Shown one piece after another: positions 17,201-22,212 of a stretch of 24,299 nt of DNA. This stretch comes from a virus. The stretch spans positions 1 to 24,299 of IMG/VR virus record IMGVR_UViG_3300022935_000116; one strand, 5' to 3'. Made by a program: the position numbers and the translations under genes. Each line of letters starts with the position of its first letter. The stretch's first letter is position 1. The notes beneath the pieces were generated by a model that saw only the letters and a program-made list of their open reading frames with translations, was not told where the DNA came from and did no database searches.

Positions 17201-18697
17201 GGTGGTAACAACTCTTATGGTGATTACGGTGTCATCTCTTCTGGTTTCGCATCTGACGAAGTTGCAAGATCTGCAAGACTGTTCGGTGACTTGATGACCA
17301 TTCTCGGAACAACAGTTTCGGGTACAGTCGCAATTGGTAACACCCTTACTGGTCAAGCCTCTGGCGCACAGGGATGGTTGATCAATGACCAGAAGGCCGC
17401 TGATAAGTATTACTTCAAGTATCATCCTGGTTATGGTGCTACCGCAACTGCTGAAAACGGCAACGTTGCAATCGGTACTTCTCCATTCGTAGATGGTGAA
17501 CTTGTATATGCTTACAGTGACACCTCGGGCGCTGGTTATGCTGGTTCCTTCAACGTTGCAGCTGCAACATCCTCTGTTTCTGGTCAGAAGGGTACAATCC
17601 TTGAGATTGATGGATTTGATTCCGTTCCTCTCGTAGGTGACGCAATCGGATTCACCACCAGCTTTGGTGAAGATACCCTGTTCTACATTGTCAACACAGT
17701 TACTAACGTCGCGGCCGCAGTAACTTACACCGACACCGTTGGAATGGCACACACCTACTATAACCGCGCTACTCTGACAATCTCGCCAGAGAAGGGTAAG
17801 GCAACCCCTGACACCCGTAACGTCACGGGCGCAGGTTCCACCATCAGTGTTAGAACAAGATTCTCTCAGGTCCGCCTGACGGGTCACGACTTCCTGAGTG
17901 TTGGTACTGGTAACAAGGTTGAGACCAATTATCCCGATGTTGACGAAACTCAAATCATTCAGGGTAATGAGACCAATACATTCGGTCCTGGTAAGGTGTT
18001 CTTCGTCTCCACTGACCAAGGTGGTAACTTCAGAGTTGGTCAATTCTTCTCCGTTGACCAGTTGACTGGTCGTGCAACCCTGGACGCCTCCGCGTTCAAC
18101 CTGTCTGGTCTGACAGAACTGAGACTGGGTGCGATTGGTGGTCAGGTCGGTGAGGCAATTAACGAATTCTCCTCTGATGAATTCATGTCTGGTGACTCCA
18201 ACAGCGCTTGCCCAACTGAATTCGCAACTCGCGGATTCCTGCTTCGCGGTAAGATGGGCGTTGGTGCGATGGTTCCCCCAGTTGGTACTACCGCCCAAAG
18301 ACCTTCAGGCGTTGATGAGTCCTTCGTCACTGGTGCTCTGAGATTCAACACCACTCTGGGTGCTCTGGAATACTACGATGGAACCGCATGGGTCCAGCCT
18401 GGTAAACTCACCTACGAGACAGTTTCTGGAAACAACAACGCACTTGCCTCGCATGTCTACTTCGTCCGCACGGACACTGGTCAAGCTCAAATGACTCTGC
18501 CCGCAAGCCCAAATCTTGGTGATACGATCAGATTCTACGACGCAGCCAAGACTTTCGACACCAACGCACTGGTTGTCCAAAGAAACGGCAAACTGATTCA
18601 GGGTGACGCTGCAGACCTCACGGTCAACGTTGAGGGTGCATCGTTCGAACTCACCTTCTCGGGTGACACATACGGTTGGAGACTGTTCTCCATCTGA
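14270..18697 (+). CDS. Large tail-fibre-like protein with carbohydrate-binding-like modules, beta-helix and tip domain
   Basis: A 1475-residue protein with GGAGA (14261-14265) just before the ATG. Residues 13-263 hold five modules of the pattern W/F-x-n-Y-x-x-x-D/G-x-V-x-[FY]-x-x-x-x-[YF] (about 13-40, 70-94, 120-144, 183-203, 238-263). These resemble small carbohydrate-binding (CBM5/12-like) domains. Residues 335-367 (RVYYCDSESGHDTNNGLAP, then FKTIKRACAAA) are typical of the start of a right-handed parallel beta-helix, and glycine-rich sequence around 790-1010 fits its rungs. Between lie inserted beta modules, including two copies with SLTFxCAMDG (542 and 627). The C-terminal 71 residues match the small tip-like domain of the 152-residue gene. 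It is probably a long tail fibre or host-binding tailspike. No catalytic glycosidase residues could be identified by eye. C-ending codons suggest high expression. Confidence 0.87.
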   Translation: MAEFRLGRVKFNWTGDWQPSKSYLIDDIVKFGGNSYVAVVNHTSTASTANFYSSDLSNWNVHLEGINSRGNWMSGEYYRVNDVVRFGNIQYRVTTAHTSEGTFVDLTKVTEYVAGFNAEGEWNIDTPYQTGDVVNYNGSSYVALTTSLAGFSPPQNVAIGTDTEGKTWQILADGIAGAANTYSEGTYFRGQLVQYGGDIFRHKLGITTNIAPLSTGNTQGVGIGASVWDLLVKGFNFVGNFSTTFAYHPGHVVRYGSNSYVSVGNSFTNVIPTAGLGTYWETLAAGDSSAVLVSKGDILTYNSGPFRIGIGSTGYALAVGGNGLPGYEIVGAQTRVYYCDSESGHDTNNGLAPNLAFKTIKRACAAARPQTPITGFNYTAATGVATITAPGHGLQNTGTFVQLEGVEFECLSGGNVFTVLGMQYNKTVGLATITAIGLGNAPEVGIGTLVRIRNLQVQYTGDARFEHQFQSALSGAVITGGDYNHTFIAANPGAITCVQGSLAGSTFTPTNAQYTPTSGEIIFTVGNHGLSIADTISIDTNSLTFTCAMDGNSANKTYPRATDPAAGATLAVTAITQNTFTVNVGASPLVAYDVSDATYNHLTGAMTLDIGAHQLPANTSIKLANNSLTFRCAMDGYLTDHSYPRATDPYYDTAINITSVTPTTITVNIGVASSNTTITGNFPAVHTPGQFQFPVQGIPDANSVILNVGQSATDYLYVQAGTAFVGLTTTVYPDKASKSYFEVLEVPDVDTFRVNIGVSTINHTYVQGGLLTDLTPAILRLSASQFYEQLPIVVPPFTSIVGHTLRGTQVLPASGFSDDGITPNNRSTMFKLSDATTVQALAFKGMEGFHYDPNAPLEMDNSNIRTGVGTTAAGIFFALNPNSPINNKSPYVKDCTTFSDPATESGRFGGGGVGVFIDGGVHSEGAKSMVFDAFTQVNSDGAGFLLDKSAIAEIVSCFTYYAKWGYYSGGGARIRAVGGNNSYGDYGVISSGFASDEVARSARLFGDLMTILGTTVSGTVAIGNTLTGQASGAQGWLINDQKAADKYYFKYHPGYGATATAENGNVAIGTSPFVDGELVYAYSDTSGAGYAGSFNVAAATSSVSGQKGTILEIDGFDSVPLVGDAIGFTTSFGEDTLFYIVNTVTNVAAAVTYTDTVGMAHTYYNRATLTISPEKGKATPDTRNVTGAGSTISVRTRFSQVRLTGHDFLSVGTGNKVETNYPDVDETQIIQGNETNTFGPGKVFFVSTDQGGNFRVGQFFSVDQLTGRATLDASAFNLSGLTELRLGAIGGQVGEAINEFSSDEFMSGDSNSACPTEFATRGFLLRGKMGVGAMVPPVGTTAQRPSGVDESFVTGALRFNTTLGALEYYDGTAWVQPGKLTYETVSGNNNALASHVYFVRTDTGQAQMTLPASPNLGDTIRFYDAAKTFDTNALVVQRNGKLIQGDAADLTVNVEGASFELTFSGDTYGWRLFSI
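15848..16180 (+). repeat. Tandem internal module pair in the fibre protein
   Basis: Two beta modules each hold an H-[GQ]-L segment (H528 and H613), then SLTF-x-CAMDG (542-551 and 627-636), then YPRATDP. The repeat distance is 85 residues. The copies are clear in protein but only partly conserved in DNA, so the duplication is not recent. Confidence 0.75.
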
Positions 18698-18704
18698 TTC
18701 TGGG

Positions 18705-18734
18705 GAGGGGGATTCTTCCCCCTCTTTCTTTTCT
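18705..18734 (+). terminator. Intrinsic terminator
   Basis: GAGGGGGA (18705-18712) pairs exactly with TCCCCCTC (18717-18724) around the loop TTCT, followed by a pyrimidine-rich TTTCTTTTCT tract. It begins 8 bases after the stop of the 1475-residue fibre gene and separates it from the three adhesin-like genes. Confidence 0.85.
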
Positions 18735-18740
18735 GTCTAT

Positions 18741-18748
18741 TATATAAA
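18741..18748 (+). promoter_or_regulatory. Possible variant late promoter
   Basis: TATATAAA is found 20 bases before the ATG at 18769, directly after the terminator. A promoter is expected here because the upstream transcript should end, but the box departs from TATAAATA. Confidence 0.3.
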
Positions 18749-18768
18749 CCACCCAATGTAGAGATAAA

Positions 18769-19551
18769 ATGGCCACTTACGGAAGTTACAAAAAAATTGT
18801 TGCTGCTCAGATCCCAAATCAATCTATTCCAGATAGTGCTTTTGCACCTGGATCTGGTCCCAAATACGGCGTATTGTGGATCAGTGGAGGGTTAGGAGGT
18901 ATTTCTGGAGGATGTTGTTGTCTTTGGACAGTTCCTACTGGAGTTAAGAGGGTCACCTTCGATCTTTGGGGCGCTGGGGGAAATGGTAGTGGATTCTGTT
19001 CTTGGGACCGTTGCCATCACTATTTTGGTGCTGGTGGCGGAATGTATGCCACTAGAACAATTGATGTTCAAGCTGGGTGGCAGTATTCGATTTGTGCTGG
19101 TGGCGTTTATCCATGTTGTTCTTATGAGTGTGTTGGATGTCAGGGATGCGCTTCTTATGTTAATGGTTGCAATCTAAGTAGTTTTTGTGCAACTGGTGGT
19201 TCTAGAGGTTGTGCAAACACTGCTTGGGATACGATGTGTACTTCCGAGTGGCAGTGTTGCGTAAGCCCAGGTCAAAACAACTCTCAATTTGCTATGGGTA
19301 ATATGGCTCCTGCAGGTACAGGACCATTTGCATGTCACTGTTACAGACACACCTGGTGTTCTGGAACTGCACCATTCCTATCCTTCGGAACGATTGGTGG
19401 TCACGTTGCAGAATGTTGGGTACGTTGTGCATGTTGGACCGTTCCTTATGCAATGGGAGGCGGTAATGGAATGACCACATATTGTGGCAACTGGGATAAT
19501 GGCACTGGCCAAGTCGGTGGAACAGGTGTCGTAAAGATCACTTACGTCTAA
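18769..19551 (+). CDS. Cys- and Gly-rich adhesin-like tail protein, copy 1 of 3
   Basis: A 260-residue protein with 24 cysteines. The core opens GGCCCLWTVPTGVKRVTFDL followed by WGAGGNGSG, the pattern of the glycine-rich domain common at phage fibre tips (VPxGVxxxxxxxWGAGG). Then come CSWDRCHH, a second glycine cluster, and PCCSYECVGCQGC at residues 115-127. The conserved part breaks off around ANTAW (149-153), a divergent segment follows, and a conserved block resumes at C216 (CWVRCACWTVPY to VKITYV). The role as receptor-binding tip is inferred from the glycine-rich domain and from position after a long fibre gene, as T-even gp38-type adhesins are placed. The first 45 residues differ most from the other two copies, so it may attach differently. 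There is no signal peptide. The ribosome site is weak. Confidence 0.8.
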   Translation: MATYGSYKKIVAAQIPNQSIPDSAFAPGSGPKYGVLWISGGLGGISGGCCCLWTVPTGVKRVTFDLWGAGGNGSGFCSWDRCHHYFGAGGGMYATRTIDVQAGWQYSICAGGVYPCCSYECVGCQGCASYVNGCNLSSFCATGGSRGCANTAWDTMCTSEWQCCVSPGQNNSQFAMGNMAPAGTGPFACHCYRHTWCSGTAPFLSFGTIGGHVAECWVRCACWTVPYAMGGGNGMTTYCGNWDNGTGQVGGTGVVKITYV

Positions 19552-19570
19552 TCAGGGGAACTTTATACAA

Positions 19571-20368
19571 ATGGCAAACTATTCAGATTACAAAAGAGTA
19601 ACTACGGACCAAATTGATGACGGATTAGTCACCGATGAAATGATTGTTCCTGGTGCTAGAAAAAATTATGGAATCAAGTGGGTCCATGGATCTCCCAACT
19701 CTGCAGCTGGTGGATGTTGTTGCCTCTGGACAGTTCCCTCTGGAGTTTCAAAACTTTTCATTGAAATGTGGGGTGCTGGTGGCAACGGACATGGTTCTTG
19801 TGCTTGGGACCGTTGTCAACACTTTAAAGGCGCAGGTGGTGGATCATACAACGCTAAAATTATTAACACCGCCGCAGGTTGTCAATATACGATCTGTGCT
19901 GCTGGTGTTTATCCATGTTGTTCTTTCGATTGTACTGGATGCGAAGGATGTTCCTCCTACGTTAACGGTTACAACCTAAGTGGATTCTGTGCCGTTGGTG
20001 GTTCTAGAGGTTGTGCAAACACCAGTTGGACCGAAACTTGTTACTCTGCATATGACTGCTGTTTGCAGAGAGGTTTCAACAACGGTGACTTCGGTGGTAT
20101 CTCTCACTCTGGTAGATTTGGTTCTGTACAGTGGTGGTTCGGTGTTGGATTCTGTCACTGTCATCACCAACAAACGAGGCCTTCTAGAGCTCCTCTTGTT
20201 GGAACCGACGTTGTTTATTCAATTAACTTCTGTTGGATCCGTCATGGATGTTGGACCGTTCCTTACGGTTCTGGTGCTCAAGGTGCTCAGTCTAGTTACT
20301 GCGGCAACTGGGATAATGGATATGGTAATACAGGCGGTAATGGAATCGTCAAAATTACATATTTCTGA
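19571..20368 (+). CDS. Cys- and Gly-rich adhesin-like tail protein, copy 2 of 3
   Basis: A 265-residue protein with 22 cysteines, preceded by AGGGGAA (19554-19560), 10 bases before the ATG. It starts MANYSDYKRVTTDQIDDGLV, close to copy 3, and has the same order: CCCLWTVPSGV, WGAGGNGHGS, CAWDRCQH, PCCSFDCTGCEGC from residue 115, GGSRGCANTSW, a divergent middle, and a conserved C-terminal block from C221 ending VKITYF. The divergent middle is five residues longer than in copies 1 and 3 and includes SVQWWFGVGFCHCHHQQ, a Cys/His cluster that could bind metal. The gene follows copy 1 by 19 bases without a terminator and is probably co-transcribed. It is probably an alternative or additional receptor-binding tip. 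Function is inferred from domain type and place. Confidence 0.8.
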   Translation: MANYSDYKRVTTDQIDDGLVTDEMIVPGARKNYGIKWVHGSPNSAAGGCCCLWTVPSGVSKLFIEMWGAGGNGHGSCAWDRCQHFKGAGGGSYNAKIINTAAGCQYTICAAGVYPCCSFDCTGCEGCSSYVNGYNLSGFCAVGGSRGCANTSWTETCYSAYDCCLQRGFNNGDFGGISHSGRFGSVQWWFGVGFCHCHHQQTRPSRAPLVGTDVVYSINFCWIRHGCWTVPYGSGAQGAQSSYCGNWDNGYGNTGGNGIVKITYF

Positions 20369-20374
20369 TAAATA
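20367..20374 (+). promoter_or_regulatory. Possible T4-type late promoter box
   Basis: GATAAATA, one mismatch from TATAAATA, overlaps the stop codon of copy 2 and lies 23 bases before the ATG of copy 3. The same variant at the same distance precedes the gene at 6202, which slightly raises its credit. Confidence 0.35.
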
Positions 20375-20397
20375 TTTAACGTAGGAATCTTTCACCC

Positions 20398-21180
20398 ATG
20401 GCAAACTATACCGACTATAAAAAAGTTGATGGTGCTTCACTTCCAGCAGGAGTGATCACAGATGCAAAGATCAACGCAAATGCATTGAAAACCTGGAATA
20501 TTCAGTGGGTTTATGGAAATCCAAATAGTGTAACTGGTGGATGTTGCTGCCTCTGGACAGTCCCAACTGGTGTTGCTAGAGTGACTTTTGAGATTTGGGG
20601 TTCTGGAGGAAACGGACACGGTTCTTGTTCCTGGGACCGTTGTCACCACTATAGGGGTGCCGGCGGTGGTTACTACGCAAGTAAAACGATTAGTACAGTT
20701 CCTGGGTGTCAATATACAATCTGTGCTGCTGGTGTTTATCCATGTTGTTCTTTTGACTGTGTTGGTTGTTATGGATGTTCTTCATACATTAATGGTTACA
20801 ACCTTTCCAACTTCTGTACCCCAGGTGGCCACAGAGGTGAGGCAAACACTGCTTGGAACGAAGCTTGTAACTCATATTTTACCTGTTGTAAAGGTCCCAA
20901 TGATAATGGTGCCGACTTCCAAATGGGTTCTCACGCAGGAGAATTTGCGTCTCACGCATCGGAATGTCATTGTCAGTGTGTAGGATCTCAACCAACTCCC
21001 GCTCCATTCATTGGCGGTGAAGTCCAATATCAACTCCATGACTGCTGGATCCGTCATGGTTGTTGGACTGTTCCTTATGCACATGGTGCAATTGGAGCAA
21101 TGACTTCTCAGTGTAGTGGATGGGATAATGGTTATGGAAATACTGGTGGTCCTGGACTTGTTAAGATTACTTACGTCTAA
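20398..21180 (+). CDS. Cys- and Gly-rich adhesin-like tail protein, copy 3 of 3
   Basis: A 260-residue protein with 22 cysteines; AGGAA (20383-20387) lies 10 bases before the ATG. It has the same layout as copies 1 and 2: MANYTDYKKVDGASLPAGV, then CCCLWTVPTGV, WGSGGNGHGS, CSWDRCHH, PCCSFDCVGCYGC from residue 115, GGHRGEANTAW, a divergent segment with ASECHCQC, and the conserved block from C216 ending VKITYV. In the otherwise fixed GGSRGC motif the cysteine is replaced by glutamate, so that residue is not needed in every copy. It is the last of the trio and is followed by a strong terminator. It is probably a receptor-binding tip protein; this is inference. Confidence 0.8.
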   Translation: MANYTDYKKVDGASLPAGVITDAKINANALKTWNIQWVYGNPNSVTGGCCCLWTVPTGVARVTFEIWGSGGNGHGSCSWDRCHHYRGAGGGYYASKTISTVPGCQYTICAAGVYPCCSFDCVGCYGCSSYINGYNLSNFCTPGGHRGEANTAWNEACNSYFTCCKGPNDNGADFQMGSHAGEFASHASECHCQCVGSQPTPAPFIGGEVQYQLHDCWIRHGCWTVPYAHGAIGAMTSQCSGWDNGYGNTGGPGLVKITYV

Positions 21181-21202
21181 AAACATAAAAAAATAAGTTA
21201 AT

Positions 21203-21228
21203 AGGAACGGGAAACCGTTCCTTTTTTT
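21203..21228 (+). terminator. Intrinsic terminator
   Basis: GGAACGG (21204-21210) pairs exactly with CCGTTCC (21215-21221), extendable by an A-T pair, around a GAAA tetraloop, followed by seven T residues (21222-21228). It is a textbook rho-independent terminator closing the adhesin trio. Confidence 0.92.
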
Positions 21229-21239
21229 GTGTAAAAAAT

Positions 21240-21247
21240 TATAAATA
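21240..21247 (+). promoter_or_regulatory. T4-type late promoter box
   Basis: A perfect TATAAATA lies 36 bases before the ATG at 21284 and just after the terminator. The distance to the start codon equals that of the box at 13342. It probably drives the chaperone-like gene. Confidence 0.65.
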
Positions 21248-21283
21248 ATACCGAGAGATGTTTACTCGAACAAAGAAACCGTT

Positions 21284-22153
21284 ATGGCAACCGAAATTAT
21301 TAGAGTAGAATTTGATCTGCCACTCCCCGATGAGTACATGGTAGATCATAATAGAACACAGAATAAGTCCCGTAAGTATACTTACCATGGACCCGACAAG
21401 ATTTATCTGCAGATTGGCGCAGATGGATATGAAAAGTATGGTCCACTGACCGAAGATGACAAAGCCGATGGCCGTCCAATGCCTCGTGACGTTGTTGAGT
21501 TCTTCGAAGTGGATTGCACTGTATATCCATTAATTTGTCAACTTAGAGGACCAATTGTTAATGAGTCCCAGGAATTCTCTGGTCCAGTCCTTCCAGATAA
21601 CAAAACTCCAAATCCACAGACAGGTGAAGCAGCTGGTGCAGTTGTTCCCCACCCCCAATCCCCAGTGATTGCTGGTTTTGAACAGTATAAGTATAGTTTA
21701 CCCATTCTTCCAAAATTTGTTTGGGATCCCCTCACAGTAAGAGTTGTAGATGGAGTTCCAACAGCAAGAATGTTCACTGTTAATGAAGTAATTCTCGGTG
21801 AAGCAAATGATGATTGGTTTGGTGTAGAAGATATTAGAGAATCAAGAAACTCTATGTTGGCTTCCAGCGATGGTCAGATTTCTTCTGATATGCCTGCTGC
21901 CATGATTTCTGCATGGACAGATTACAGACAAAACCTCAGAGATTGGCCTTCTCTTGTTGAGACTCACGGTATTCCTCCAGCAGTTGCTGCTAAGATGCAA
22001 CCACTTTCTCCTGATGCGGTTAGATCTAGCTATTCCTCTATGACTGAGGCACAGATTGCTCGCAAGGAAGAGAAAGAGGCTCGTGCAATTGCTCGTGGAC
22101 TTGAGCAAATGGAACGTGCAAAACCAACTGAAGATCAGAATCCTGGTCTCTGA
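21284..22153 (+). CDS. Probable tail-fibre assembly chaperone
   Basis: A 289-residue protein. Residues 207-222 (MISAWTDYRQNLRDWP) match the helical W-x-x-YRQ-x-LRDxP signature of the tail-fibre assembly chaperones of tailed phages. Those proteins help fibre subunits fold and trimerise and are usually encoded right after the fibre or adhesin gene, as here. The first 150 residues are not part of that short family; they look like a separate domain (YTYHGPDKIYLQIGADGYEKYG), with a Pro-rich stretch near 105-125. The last 40 residues are charged and probably helical (EAQIARKEEKEARAIARGLE). No clear ribosome site is seen before the ATG. It has its own late box and its own terminator, so it can be made independently of its likely clients. 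Chaperone role: family knowledge plus position. Confidence 0.75.
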   Translation: MATEIIRVEFDLPLPDEYMVDHNRTQNKSRKYTYHGPDKIYLQIGADGYEKYGPLTEDDKADGRPMPRDVVEFFEVDCTVYPLICQLRGPIVNESQEFSGPVLPDNKTPNPQTGEAAGAVVPHPQSPVIAGFEQYKYSLPILPKFVWDPLTVRVVDGVPTARMFTVNEVILGEANDDWFGVEDIRESRNSMLASSDGQISSDMPAAMISAWTDYRQNLRDWPSLVETHGIPPAVAAKMQPLSPDAVRSSYSSMTEAQIARKEEKEARAIARGLEQMERAKPTEDQNPGL

Positions 22154-22167
22154 TATACATTAAAATG

Positions 22168-22185
22168 GGGGTCTGAAAAGACCCC
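22168..22185 (+). terminator. Probable intrinsic terminator
   Basis: GGGGTCT (22168-22174) pairs exactly with AGACCCC (22179-22185) around a GAAA loop. It is followed by TAAATAATTT rather than a clean T-run, so termination may be partial. It lies 14 bases after the stop of the chaperone-like gene and separates structural genes from the glycan-modifying pair. Confidence 0.65.
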
Positions 22186-22212
22186 TAAATAATTTCAAAA
22201 TGAATCTTTGAC

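Larger units (their letters stand above)
18769..21180 (+). repeat. Tandem triplication of a Cys/Gly-rich gene
   Basis: Three adjacent genes of 260, 265 and 260 residues are paralogs. The PCC motif begins at residue 115 in each, and each ends with a 45-residue conserved block. Copies 2 and 3 share an identical 35-base DNA block (19892-19926 and 20719-20753). Copies 1 and 2 share an identical 27-base block (19194-19220 and 19996-20022). Confidence 0.9.

Noticed and set aside
15893-18298. An 801-codon open frame on the - strand opposite the fibre gene
   Set aside because: The product is Cys/Ser/Thr-rich with no recognisable domain, as expected from the complement of a C-ending-codon gene. All other genes are on the + strand and no promoter for a reverse gene is seen.
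14270-18697. The fibre protein as an active polysaccharide lyase or glycosidase tailspike
   Set aside because: A beta-helix start is visible, but no catalytic residue set of a known lyase or hydrolase family could be made out by eye, so only a structural and binding role is claimed.
18769-21180. The Cys-rich trio as secreted or toxin-like peptides or metallothioneins
   Set aside because: There are no signal peptides, the length is 260-265 residues, and the VPxGV and WGAGG motifs plus the setting among fibre genes fit a tail tip protein better.
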